Made by a program: the position numbers and the translations under genes
Notes under the pieces: generated by a model
What the model saw: only the letters and a program-made list of their open reading frames with translations
What the model was told of the DNA's origin: nothing
Database searches by the model: none
Part shown: piece after piece, positions 19,720-28,093 of the stretch
How positions within the stretch are numbered: position 1 is the first letter of the stretch
Layout: the number at the start of each line of letters is the position of its first letter
Assembly: GCA_945875435.1 (NCBI GenBank)
Contig: CAMCKH010000001.1
Coordinates: 186,001 to 250,000, forward strand
Direction: 5' to 3'
DNA: 64,000 nucleotides
From: an uncultured Erysipelotrichaceae bacterium
GTDB taxonomy: Bacteria > Bacillota_I > Bacilli_A > Erysipelotrichales > Erysipelotrichaceae

Positions 19720-19740
19720 CATATGCTCCTTTCTAATAAA

Positions 19741-19983
19741 AAAACTCGCCCTATAAGGACGAGGTTAAATTCCCGTGTTACCACCTTAATTGTAAAATAA
19801 ATAAATATTTTACCGCTCTTTAAGATCTATCAATCTCTAACCTTATAACGTAGGTGTACGGCGTTGGCTTATCACCAACACGACTCCAAGACCATCTTCA
19901 TTTATTTCTAGCTTGCAACACTTTCACCCGACTATTGCTCTCTACAAAAGCTTCTATAAACTACTCTTCTTTTCTCTGTCTTT
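19741..19983 (-). promoter_or_regulatory. T-box leader (tRNA-Met) of metNIQ
   Basis: On the minus strand the T-box AAGGTGGTAACACGGG is followed by the terminator CTCGTCC/GGGCGAG plus T7 (19744-19764 and beyond). An AUG at 19895-19893 in GAAGATGGTC fits the specifier position for methionine. Uncharged initiator or elongator tRNA-Met would promote readthrough into metN. This ties methionine uptake directly to tRNA charging. Confidence 0.88.
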
Positions 19984-19989
19984 ATTAAG

Positions 19990-20018
19990 ATATTAAAATA
20001 ATTTTTTTTAAATGTCAA
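19990..20018 (-). promoter_or_regulatory. SigA-type promoter of the metNIQ T-box
   Basis: TTGACA (20018-20013), a 17-nt spacer, then TAATAT (19995-19990). The predicted start is about 19983. Confidence 0.7.
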
Positions 20019-20054
20019 ATATTTTTTTGAAAAGTTAAGGGTTAAATGATAAAT

Positions 20055-20300
20055 CTATTTAGAAAGTCCTTTGTTTAATGGATTTTTCTGTGAAAAATTT
20101 ATGAATATTGTACAGTTCATTTGATGTTTTATAATCAAAAATACCCTAGGATAATTATTGATAAAATCTTTAATTCCTAAAATATATTTTTCATCATAAT
20201 TTTCTATTGGTTCAAATTTTGGGATGTATCTTCTAATCATTTTAGCAAAACACAACTTGTATTCTACACCTGATTTAGTATTACCATATTCATCTTTTTT
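20055..20300 (-). pseudogene. Unassigned reading frame, possible frameshifted tail of the upstream gene
   Basis: This open frame continues from the stop of the 120-residue gene but in another frame: KKDEYGNTKSGVEYKLCF, then IRRYIPKFEPIENYDEKY and a tail ending LNKGLSK. The apparent upstream part of the frame (to 20366) overlaps coding sequence of the neighbour and is probably a shadow. No SD precedes an internal ATG. I do not recognise the sequence. It may be a separate decayed gene. Confidence 0.3.
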
Positions 20301-20661
20301 AGTTATCTTTAACCACTTTAATTGTTTTAGATATTTGTGTTTCAACACCATTATCTTTTTTAACATAATTGAAATAATAAATACCCTCTTTAGCTAAATT
20401 AAGATTTGTATTTAAGTTAATGTAAGTTTCAGGTAATGAAACATCATTAATATCAATATTTTCATTAACACTTAAAACTAATTTCTTTTCTTCGTTATTA
20501 ATAATATCTAAAACATATTTAGTATTTTCTTCAGTTTTTAGTTGTTTTTGCGATACAATTTCTTTTTGAATGTTTTGTTTATTAATATAGTATGGAATAA
20601 TAATTACAAGTACTGCAAATATTATTATTGGTAATAATTTCTTTAATTTTTCTTTTTGCAT
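20299..20661 (-). CDS. Small membrane-anchored extracellular protein, Ig-like fold likely
   Basis: The 120-residue protein has a charged start (MQKEKLKK), one membrane helix (residues 8-25) and an outer domain. The end of that domain, LPETYINLNTNLNLAKEGIYYFNYV...SKTIKVV, resembles the closing strands of DUF5011/Ig-like surface domains. A good SD (AAAGGAAACA) precedes the ATG, and a TATAAT lies upstream. Function is unknown. It stands alone between the T-box and the RNA pocket. Confidence 0.55.
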   Translation of the reverse strand: MQKEKLKKLLPIIIFAVLVIIIPYYINKQNIQKEIVSQKQLKTEENTKYVLDIINNEEKKLVLSVNENIDINDVSLPETYINLNTNLNLAKEGIYYFNYVKKDNGVETQISKTIKVVKDN

Positions 20662-20744
20662 TGTTTCCTTTCCCCTTTATTTTTATACTATAATTATACT
20701 ATTTTTATAACTATATGTCAGGTGCTTTTGTGGGAAAATGTTAA

Positions 20745-20873
20745 AGTGAAAAGTTAAAAAATGTATATCCAACAAAAGAAAATAAGACATCATCTATTTT
20801 ATACAAACAAGTAGGTAATAGTATTGTTGTAGATGTCTTAGAGGCGATATTAAAACAAATATTGTTACTATAA
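20745..20873 (+). pseudogene. C-terminal stump of a cytosine-C5 DNA methyltransferase
   Basis: One frame reads VYPTKENKTSSILYKQVGNS followed by IVVDVLEAILKQ and a TAA at 20871. This is the motif X region of Dcm-type m5C methyltransferases (xQxGNSVxVxVxxxI), in which the helix completes the AdoMet pocket. In-frame stops lie just upstream (20742), and no motif I-VIII is present, so only the last 40 or so codons survive. It marks a lost restriction-modification or prophage gene. Confidence 0.75.
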
Positions 20874-20916
20874 ATTTCTAAAACTATGATTATACAAAAA
20901 ATAAATAAAACATCTA

Positions 20917-20945
20917 TTTACAATAATAATTATAAATGCTAAAAT
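20917..20945 (+). promoter_or_regulatory. Strong promoter of the structured RNA
   Basis: TTTACA (20917-20922), an exact 17-nt spacer, and an extended -10 TGC-TAAAAT (20937-20945). The predicted start is near 20952. Confidence 0.7.
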
Positions 20946-20951
20946 TTATAT

Positions 20952-21156
20952 GTAAGATAAGTACAGAGGATATGGGAAATCCTTGTCCTTAACAAGTTTA
21001 TACTTGTGTGTTGTCAGGGGTTAGAAATATAGGCAACGCAGCGAAACCCATTACCGTTTATGTTTATCGGTAGACCCAGAGCATAGGTGAGAGTAGTATT
21101 ACCAAGAATATGCGAAAAACAATCAAAAGATTAGATTAAGTCTAATCTTTTTTATT
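20952..21156 (+). ncRNA. Structured non-coding RNA, about 200 nt (raiA-motif-like candidate)
   Basis: The RNA is bounded by a good promoter and a perfect terminator and contains no credible ORF. Visible helices in order are GGAT/ATCC, CTTGT/ACAAG, GGGTT/AACCC (which encloses GGCAACGCAGCGAAA), TACCG/CGGTA, and GCATA/TATGC around GGTGAGAGTAGTATTACC. A GTTG upstream can pair with the CAAC inside the third hairpin, giving a pseudoknot-like arrangement. It is not tmRNA, SRP RNA or RNase P: none of their core motifs occurs. Size and compact multi-helix form suggest the widespread Firmicute raiA motif, but I cannot confirm this from memory of its consensus. Confidence 0.7.
21126..21156 (+). terminator. 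Terminator of the structured RNA
   Basis: AAAGATTAGA, a TTAAG loop and TCTAATCTTT, followed by TTTATTTT. Confidence 0.9.
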
Positions 21157-21207
21157 TTAAGAAGAAATATGGAAAAACAAAATAAAATAATTAATATTTT
21201 AAAAGAA

Positions 21208-21229
21208 AAGCCCCTATTTATAGGAACTT
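21208..21229 (-). terminator. Terminator of the polysaccharide operon
   Basis: On the minus strand AAGTTCCTAT pairs with ATAGGGGCTT (two G-U pairs), followed by TTCTTTT, just after the rmlB stop. Confidence 0.75.
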
Positions 21230-21243
21230 TCTAATAAATGTTA

Positions 21244-22263
21244 TTAACGATTGTTATACATTTTATTATAGTAATTAATATACTCACCACTAGTAGTATT
21301 TTCTAACCATTCTTTGTTTTCAAGATACCAATTTATTGTTTCTTTAATTCCATTTTCAAAATTATACTTAGCCGACCAACCTAATTCATTTTTAATTTTA
21401 TCAGCATTAATTCCATATCTTAAATCATGACCTTTTCTGTCAGTTACATAGGTTATTAAATCTTCTGATTTATTTAATTGTTTCAAAATCGTTAAAACAA
21501 CTTCTATATTTTTTCTTTCGTTATTTCCACCCACATTATAAACTGATCCACTAACGCTATTTCTCATAATTAAATCAATAGCACTGCAATGATCATAAAC
21601 ATGAAGCCAATCTCTAACATTTATTCCTTTACCATAAACTGGAAGTTTTTTATTTGATAATGCATTGTTTATCATTAAAGGGATTAATTTTTCTGGGAAT
21701 TGGTAAGGACCATAATTATTTGAACATCTTGAAATTGTTGCATTCAACTTAAAAGTTCGATGATACGCTAAAACCATAAGATCAGCAGCTGCTTTAGAAG
21801 CACTGTAAGGACTAGAAGCGTGAAGTGGAGTATCTTCGCTAAATAATAAATCAGGTCTATCTAAAGGTAAATCACCATATACCTCATCGGTAGAAACTTG
21901 ATGAAATCTTATTTTTGGATATTTTAAACATTCATCCATTAAAATCTGAGTTCCTATAATATTTGTTTTCAAAAAAATTCCTGGATCTTTTGTGCTTCTA
22001 TCAACATGAGATTCAGCAGCAAAATTAACTACATAATCAAAGTCGTATTTTTTAAAAATATCTTCAATAAATTCTTTATCACAAATATCACCTTTAACAA
22101 AAGTGAAATTTTTATGATTTAAGGCATTTTTTAAATTTTCTAAATTCCCTGCATAAGTTAAAACATCTAAACCAATAATTTCATCGTTTTGATGATTTTC
22201 AAGCAAATAATAAACAAAATTACTACCTATAAAACCAGCAGCTCCAGTTACTAAAATTTTCAT
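21244..22263 (-). CDS. rmlB: dTDP-glucose 4,6-dehydratase RmlB
   Basis: RmlB converts dTDP-glucose to dTDP-4-keto-6-deoxyglucose. It is an extended SDR enzyme of about 339 residues with NAD-binding [16 protein letters not shown], the DE pair in [12 protein letters not shown], and catalytic YSASKAAAD. The ATG at 22263 overlaps the rmlA TGA (ATGA); an upstream in-frame start would lie inside rmlA. It is the last gene of the operon. rmlC and rmlD are absent, so the keto sugar probably goes to the WecE-like aminotransferase instead of rhamnose. Confidence 0.95.
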   Translation of the reverse strand: MKILVTGAAGFIGSNFVYYLLENHQNDEIIGLDVLTYAGNLENLKNALNHKNFTFVKGDICDKEFIEDIFKKYDFDYVVNFAAESHVDRSTKDPGIFLKTNIIGTQILMDECLKYPKIRFHQVSTDEVYGDLPLDRPDLLFSEDTPLHASSPYSASKAAADLMVLAYHRTFKLNATISRCSNNYGPYQFPEKLIPLMINNALSNKKLPVYGKGINVRDWLHVYDHCSAIDLIMRNSVSGSVYNVGGNNERKNIEVVLTILKQLNKSEDLITYVTDRKGHDLRYGINADKIKNELGWSAKYNFENGIKETINWYLENKEWLENTTSGEYINYYNKMYNNR

Positions 22264-23144
22264 ATTTTCGAATGATATTCTCCTTTCCAAACTTTTTCTA
22301 AATATTTTCCATAGCTTGAATTTTTATATTTCAAACTAGCCTCTTGAATCTTTTCTAAACTAATCCAACCGTTTCTAAAAGCAATTTCTTCAATCACTGC
22401 AATTTTAATCCCTTGAATTTCTTCAAGAGTTTTTACAAAGTTAGTAGCACTTGCTAAGGCTTCAACCTCACCTGTATCTAACCAAGCAAAACCACGACCA
22501 AATATTCGACAATCAAGCTCGTTATTTTCTAAATAAATTTTATTTAGATCAGTAATTTCCAATTCATTTCTAGCAGAAGGTTTTAAATTTTTAGCATAAG
22601 AAACTACTCTATTATCATAAAAATATAAACCTACAATCGCATAATTAGATTTTGGATTTTCAGGTTTTTCTTCAATAGATATAACCTTTTCTTCTTTATC
22701 AAATTCTAAAACACCAAATCTTTCAGGATCTTTAACGAATTGACCAAATATAGTAGCTCTATTTTTATTTTCTTTGGCACTTAATAATATTTTTGAAAAT
22801 TCATTTCCGTAAAAAATATTATCTCCTAAAATTAGACAAACATCATCATCTTTAATAAAATCTTCACCTATTATAAAAGCCTGTGCAATTCCTTCTGGTT
22901 TTTCTTGAACTCTATATTCAATTTTCATCCCTAAATCACTACCATCTTTTAACAATTTTTTAAAATTATCAATATCATTTGGTGTGCTTATAATCAAAAC
23001 TTCTCTAATTTTCGCAAGCATTAAAGTGCTTAATGGGTAATAAATCATCGGTTTATCATAAACAGGAAGCAACTGCTTTGAAATAACGCTAGTTAACGGA
23101 TAAAGTCTAGTCCCGCTACCACCCGCAAGTATTATACCTTTCAT
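22260..23144 (-). CDS. rmlA: Glucose-1-phosphate thymidylyltransferase RmlA
   Basis: RmlA forms dTDP-glucose from dTTP and glucose-1-phosphate. The protein of about 294 residues begins [18 protein letters not shown], the nucleotidyltransferase signature. It also has [25 protein letters not shown] (metal-binding Asp) and [16 protein letters not shown] lies 6 nt before the ATG at 23144, which overlaps the preceding stop (TGATG). Confidence 0.96.
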   Translation of the reverse strand: MKGIILAGGSGTRLYPLTSVISKQLLPVYDKPMIYYPLSTLMLAKIREVLIISTPNDIDNFKKLLKDGSDLGMKIEYRVQEKPEGIAQAFIIGEDFIKDDDVCLILGDNIFYGNEFSKILLSAKENKNRATIFGQFVKDPERFGVLEFDKEEKVISIEEKPENPKSNYAIVGLYFYDNRVVSYAKNLKPSARNELEITDLNKIYLENNELDCRIFGRGFAWLDTGEVEALASATNFVKTLEEIQGIKIAVIEEIAFRNGWISLEKIQEASLKYKNSSYGKYLEKVWKGEYHSKI

Positions 23145-24616
23145 CAATATTCCTCCTTAAAATAAAATTTAATTTTATTCATATCTTGTGGTAAGTTATA
23201 ATAATATTTAAAAGTTTCAAAATGATAGTTATCACCTTCCTCAATATCAGCACCGTGAATTGTATATATAGGATATCTTACAATCCAAGCTTCTTCATCT
23301 TGTGGATTGTTTTGGTAATATTTTATTTGAGATTCTCTCTCTATCGTTATTTCTCTGACTAACTGATATTTATAATAGTATTCTTTAACTCTATCTAAAA
23401 TAACAAAAAAACTTAATAAATACAATATAATTATATAATATTTATTATTGATTTTTGATATTAAATAAATAATTACTATAAAAATGTAATAGTGCATAAA
23501 AATGGAAGATCTTGCACCATAAATTGGTGATAAAAGCATAATTAGCGAACTGCCTCCACCAATCAAAGTAAAAAATATTATTTTTAAATCTTTATTAATA
23601 AATAAATATAAAAATAAAATAATTATATATAATGGCCAAAAAATCATATTTAAAAGACTGTTTCCACTTAATAAAAATGAATTTTTATCAAAAATAAAAC
23701 TAAAAACAATAAAAATTGCTATTAAATTAAAAGAAATTAAAGTAACTTTAAAAATATTTTTTATTTTTTCACTACTTAAAGCTGAAAATATCAACACAAT
23801 ACTTAAAAATAAAATTAAATAATTATTGTTGATAAAAGTTGTTTCTAAAAAATTAGGATAGGCACCAATAATTTTTTCAATTAAACTAAGTTTCATCCAT
23901 TCAAAACTATCTCTAAATAAACGATATGAACTTCCTGGTGATAATCTTAAAATCATAAATGAAAGTAATGAAAAAATAAAATTAAAAATCAAATATTTAT
24001 TTATAACTTTATGTTTAAAATAATAATAAATAGTCAATATTATTGTTGATACAACAAGCATTGCAGAAATATTTTCAGAGATGTTGCATGCTAAAAAAAT
24101 AATTAAATTACTAATAATAAATATTATTTTATCTTTAAGCTCATAAATATCTTTATTTATCAAATTATTGATGATATAAAAGTACAAAAGACTTAAACAA
24201 AGAGAAAAAACAAATGTTTCCCCTGCTATCCAAGAGTATGTTTCCATTCTTAAATTATCATCAACCGAAATCATAAGTGCTAAAAATAATAAACAACTTA
24301 AAATTTTATACTTATGGTGATCAATCAATTTATAACTAAAGAAAAATATTAAAGCAAATAATAAAGGATTAAAAAAATTAAAAAACCATTTATTTCCAGC
24401 TAGAAAAAAAGTCAAAACTTCCCCTATATATCTTCCCGACCAAGAAAAGTAAAATTTATAGGCTTCTATAAAAGGATTACTATTCATCACATTTAAAGCA
24501 TAACCCCAATCATCGCCAGATAAAGGAGTTGAATAACTAACGTAAAAGAACAATAAATAAATAAATATAGCTATTAAAATATAGAATTTTTCAAATAGTT
24601 TCTTTTTAAATTCCAT
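23144..24616 (-). CDS. Multi-spanning membrane protein of the polysaccharide operon (DUF6056-like)
   Basis: The protein of about 490 residues has some eleven membrane segments. An early extracellular loop, [12 protein letters not shown] followed by [12 protein letters not shown], resembles GT-C-type and DUF6056 membrane proteins, where the DD pair is conserved. A soluble tail (about 60 residues) follows. It may transfer or modify lipid-linked sugars at the outer face, but no activity can be assigned. The ATG at 24616 overlaps the wecE-like gene by 11 nt and follows an AGGA. Confidence 0.6.
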   Translation of the reverse strand: MEFKKKLFEKFYILIAIFIYLLFFYVSYSTPLSGDDWGYALNVMNSNPFIEAYKFYFSWSGRYIGEVLTFFLAGNKWFFNFFNPLLFALIFFFSYKLIDHHKYKILSCLLFLALMISVDDNLRMETYSWIAGETFVFSLCLSLLYFYIINNLINKDIYELKDKIIFIISNLIIFLACNISENISAMLVVSTIILTIYYYFKHKVINKYLIFNFIFSLLSFMILRLSPGSSYRLFRDSFEWMKLSLIEKIIGAYPNFLETTFINNNYLILFLSIVLIFSALSSEKIKNIFKVTLISFNLIAIFIVFSFIFDKNSFLLSGNSLLNMIFWPLYIIILFLYLFINKDLKIIFFTLIGGGSSLIMLLSPIYGARSSIFMHYYIFIVIIYLISKINNKYYIIILYLLSFFVILDRVKEYYYKYQLVREITIERESQIKYYQNNPQDEEAWIVRYPIYTIHGADIEEGDNYHFETFKYYYNLPQDMNKIKFYFKEEY

Positions 24617-25736
24617 AAAATTCCTGTATTTTTTCACAAATAAACAATACATCTTCTTTATTCAATTTATAATACATTGGTAATCTTAATAATCTTTCAG
24701 ATTCTTTTGTTGTATAAAGATCTTCTCCTCTAAACTCACCAAACATTTCTCCAGCCTTACAACTGTGAAGTGGTATGTAGTGGAATGCACTTTGAATTTG
24801 GTTGTTTCTTAAATGAGACTGTAATTTTTCTCTTTCTAATATATCCTTACATTTTATATAAAACATATGAGCGTTGTGTTTTGCATAATAAGGTATGGTA
24901 GGTAATTCAATATAGCCTTTTTCTGCTAATATTTTTAAATTTTCATAATACAAATTAAAACTTGCGATTCTATCATTGTTGATTTCATCAAATTCTAAAA
25001 GTTGTGGATATAAATAAGCAGCTAAAATATCACTAGGTAAATAAGATCCACCTTTATAGACCCAAGTATATTTATCAACTTGACCATTAATAAATTTTGT
25101 TCTATCGGTACCTTTTTCTCTAATAATGGTTGCAAGTTCTACCAAATCATCACGATTGATAATGATGGCACCACCTTCTCCCATTGAGTAATTTTTAGTT
25201 TCATGAAAACTAAAACAACCAATATCACCTATAGTTCCTAAATACTTATCCTTGTATTTAGCATTCACGACTTGGGCAGCATCTTCAATCAGCAATAAAT
25301 TATGTTTTTTAGCTATCGCTACAATTTTATCCATATCACAACCCACTCCAGCATAATGGGTTAAACAAATAGCCTTGGTTTTTGAAGTAATTGCTGCTTC
25401 AATTAAATCAGGATTAATATTCATGGTATCTTTTTCAACGTCTACAAATATAGCTTTTGCACCAAATAAAATAAATGCATTTGCAGTACTACTAAAAGTA
25501 AAACTGCTCATTATAACTTCATCACCATGACCAATATTACCTAAAACACAAGCCATTTCTAAGGCAGATGTTCCTGAAGTTGTTAAAAACACTTTTTTAG
25601 CATTTAATTTTTCTTCTAATAGTTTTTGGCACTTAAAAGTAAAAGGGCCATCTCCACAAATCTTATCACCTTCAATCGCCTCTTTAATATATTCTAACTC
25701 TTTTCCTGTTTTGGGAGGAATATTAAACTTTATCAT
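24606..25736 (-). CDS. wecE: Sugar-nucleotide aminotransferase, WecE/RffA type (DegT family)
   Basis: A PLP-dependent aminotransferase of 376 residues. IKFNIPPKTGKELEYI and the TTSGTSALEMA phosphate loop match RffA. The PLP-linked lysine is in FHETKNYSMGEGGA, and LLIEDAAQ carries the ring-stacking Asp. RffA converts dTDP-4-keto-6-deoxyglucose, the RmlB product made in this operon, to dTDP-4-amino-4,6-dideoxygalactose. It overlaps gtrA by 14 nt. No N-acetyltransferase gene is seen. Confidence 0.85.
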   Translation of the reverse strand: MIKFNIPPKTGKELEYIKEAIEGDKICGDGPFTFKCQKLLEEKLNAKKVFLTTSGTSALEMACVLGNIGHGDEVIMSSFTFSSTANAFILFGAKAIFVDVEKDTMNINPDLIEAAITSKTKAICLTHYAGVGCDMDKIVAIAKKHNLLLIEDAAQVVNAKYKDKYLGTIGDIGCFSFHETKNYSMGEGGAIIINRDDLVELATIIREKGTDRTKFINGQVDKYTWVYKGGSYLPSDILAAYLYPQLLEFDEINNDRIASFNLYYENLKILAEKGYIELPTIPYYAKHNAHMFYIKCKDILEREKLQSHLRNNQIQSAFHYIPLHSCKAGEMFGEFRGEDLYTTKESERLLRLPMYYKLNKEDVLFICEKIQEFYGI

Positions 25737-26148
25737 TAAAACCTCTTCTTTCTAGTAAAATTTTTCTACTTACAAAATTATAAACCATAACTAAAGATGT
25801 AGCTATTACTTTAGAAATGTTAAAATTTAAAACTTGATTAGGGATAAAAATAAGAATATTTTTAGAAATTTCATAAATATAATAATTCAAAAATGCTCCT
25901 ATAATACTTAATAAAATAAATATTAAAAATTTAGTATGTTTTGGTTTATTATTGTCGAATTCAAAAACCCACAAACTACTTAAAATATAATTAAATATAA
26001 CAGCTACCCCAAAAGCTATCATCATCGCATAATAATCACTAAAATTAAAATAAAATTTTAAAATATTTGCAATTAAATAATCAATAATTGTAGCTAAAAC
26101 TCCTACAACTAAAAATTTTATAATCTGTTTAAAAAGATTATTCTTCAT
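25723..26148 (-). CDS. GtrA-family membrane protein
   Basis: The protein of about 141 residues has four membrane helices and the GtrA pattern FLVVGVLATIIDYLIANIL and FNYILSSLWVFE. GtrA-like proteins are thought to move or present polyprenyl-linked sugars next to a DPM1-like glycosyltransferase, and one is encoded directly upstream. I prefer the ATG at 26148 (SD AAGG) to an upstream TTG. Confidence 0.88.
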   Translation of the reverse strand: MKNNLFKQIIKFLVVGVLATIIDYLIANILKFYFNFSDYYAMMIAFGVAVIFNYILSSLWVFEFDNNKPKHTKFLIFILLSIIGAFLNYYIYEISKNILIFIPNQVLNFNISKVIATSLVMVYNFVSRKILLERRGFNDKV

Positions 26149-27082
26149 CTCTTTTACCTTCAATATAAATCCAATTGTTTATATATTTTTCATGATTTTT
26201 TAAATCAATATTTTTTTGGTAATCCAAAATTAATCCCAAAGTCATCGATATTGTAGAAATCACAAAAATAGATGCCGCAAGTACTGCACTTGGAATTTTA
26301 CTAATATAATGGTAAAGTACAAATTCTTTAATAACACCATAACCTATCAAAATAGAAACCAAAGAAAACACAACCGATATAGCTGAGAAGAAATATAAAG
26401 GTCTGTATTCTTTGTACATATCAAATAAAGTTATTAAAACTTTAATGCCATCATTAACGGTATTCAATTTAGAAAATGATCCTTCTGGTCTATCTTTATA
26501 TACAATTGGAAGTTCAAAAATACTATATCTATATACTAGTGATTTTATTGAAAGTTCGGTTTCTATTTGAAATCCCTCAGACATTATCGGAATTGTCTTA
26601 ACAAATCTTTTTGAAAATCCGCGATACCCTGTCATAATATCGTTATATTTTGTTTTAAAAAAACTATTTATTAAATATTTTACTAAATTATTGCCTAAAT
26701 TATGAAAACCTCTTTTATTTTCAGCAGCATAGGTACCGTTTGATAAACGATCGCCAATAACCATATCATAACCATTATTAACTTCAGAAATTAATTTATG
26801 AACTTCATTAGCGGGATAAGTATCATCTCCATCAACCAAAATATAGATATCAGCATCGATATCTCTAAACATCGATCTTACTACATTTCCTTTACCTTGC
26901 CTTTTTTCTTTTTTAACAATAGCTCCTGCTTCTTTAGCATAAATATATGTATTATCACTAGAATTATTGTCATAAACATATATTGAAGCATTAGGAACTT
27001 CTTTTTTAAAATCACTAACAACTTTTTTTACAGTAAGTTCTTCGTTGTAACAAGGAATTAAAATCGCAATCTTCTTATTCAT
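26138..27082 (-). CDS. Polyprenyl-phosphate glycosyltransferase, GT2 (DPM1-like)
   Basis: The 314-residue protein has a GT-A domain (IAILIPCYNEELTVKKVVSDF and DIYILVDGDDTYPA as the metal site) and two C-terminal membrane helices. This is the layout of GtrB-type enzymes that load a sugar onto undecaprenyl phosphate. It pairs with the gtrA gene downstream (11-nt overlap). Just before the ATG lies an extended -10, TGTTACTAT (27097-27089), predicting an internal leaderless promoter. Confidence 0.88.
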   Translation of the reverse strand: MNKKIAILIPCYNEELTVKKVVSDFKKEVPNASIYVYDNNSSDNTYIYAKEAGAIVKKEKRQGKGNVVRSMFRDIDADIYILVDGDDTYPANEVHKLISEVNNGYDMVIGDRLSNGTYAAENKRGFHNLGNNLVKYLINSFFKTKYNDIMTGYRGFSKRFVKTIPIMSEGFQIETELSIKSLVYRYSIFELPIVYKDRPEGSFSKLNTVNDGIKVLITLFDMYKEYRPLYFFSAISVVFSLVSILIGYGVIKEFVLYHYISKIPSAVLAASIFVISTISMTLGLILDYQKNIDLKNHEKYINNWIYIEGKRDEE

Positions 27083-27121
27083 AACTATATAGTAACAAAT
27101 ATCAAACTAAAATTAAAGTTA

Positions 27122-28093
27122 TTACTTTTTTATTTTAAAATACAATGAAAATATGAATGAAAATAATTTATAGGTATTTTTATTAATTAAACGGAAATAA
27201 ATGTTTTTTAAACTTTTATTTTTTAAATACTTGTTTTGTTTAAAATCTTTAAATTCTGTTATCAAAAAATTATAACCTTTGACTAATGTTTCATTTCTTA
27301 AATTATTATCATATATTTTACAAGCTCTAATAAAATTACTACCCAAAAAAAATCTAATAAAAACATACTCAAGTTCCGATTTATATTTTTCATACATGCC
27401 TTGATCTAAATAATAATTCTTAATACCTTTAAAAACTTCAATCATATCTAAAATATTATTTTTAAAAGTATGAGTTATAGACCCTTCTCTCTGTATATAG
27501 TAAACACAAGGATCTTTTACATAAGATACTTTTTTCATATAAGGAGCTAAACGATAAAGTAATGAAGCATCTTCATATTTTAATCCTTTAGGGAATTTTA
27601 AATTTATTTTTTTAAACCATTCTGTTTTATAAATCTTATTCCAAAGAACCGCATACATACCTACAATGATTTCTTTTTCATCTTTATAGAAAGTATCTTT
27701 AATTACTTTATTGTTTTGTTTATCGCTCCAATAAAAATCACAAAAACAAATATCAGAATTTTCTAAAATCATTTGTTTTAACATTTTTTCATAAATATCA
27801 AAAACTACATAATCATCACTATCTAAAAAAGTAAAATATTCACTTTCTACCTTAGATAATCCGTAATTTCTAGCATCACTAATCCCACCATTTTCCTTAT
27901 AATAATAACGAATATTTAACTCGGGATATTTTAAGATTATATCGTTGATTTTTTGACTGGTTTTATCACTTGAACCATCATCAACCACGATAATATCAAT
28001 TTTTAAAGTTTGTTTACAAAGAGATTCTAATGAATTTGAAATATTTGTTTCATCATTATAAACAGGAACAATTACACTTAATTTATTTTTCAT
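27122..28093 (-). CDS. Glycosyltransferase family 2
   Basis: The 323-residue protein has N-terminal LSVIVPVYNDETNISNSLES and IIVVDDGSSDKTSQ, and the DXD-like FLDSDDYV at about residues 92-99, as in EpsJ/CpsI-type transferases. The C-terminal half is helical and lysine-rich and likely sits on the membrane. It overlaps the polymerase gene by 11 nt. The acceptor is unknown. Confidence 0.88.
   Translation of the reverse strand: MKNKLSVIVPVYNDETNISNSLESLCKQTLKIDIIVVDDGSSDKTSQKINDIILKYPELNIRYYYKENGGISDARNYGLSKVESEYFTFLDSDDYVVFDIYEKMLKQMILENSDICFCDFYWSDKQNNKVIKDTFYKDEKEIIVGMYAVLWNKIYKTEWFKKINLKFPKGLKYEDASLLYRLAPYMKKVSYVKDPCVYYIQREGSITHTFKNNILDMIEVFKGIKNYYLDQGMYEKYKSELEYVFIRFFLGSNFIRACKIYDNNLRNETLVKGYNFLITEFKDFKQNKYLKNKSLKNIYFRLINKNTYKLFSFIFSLYFKIKK

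Noticed and set aside
20952-21156. 6S RNA, tmRNA, SRP RNA or RNase P for the structured RNA
   Set aside because: There is no long-range pairing of the ends with a central bubble, no tRNA-like end or tag frame, no SRP domain IV core, and no RNase P core motifs. Left as unassigned, perhaps raiA-like.
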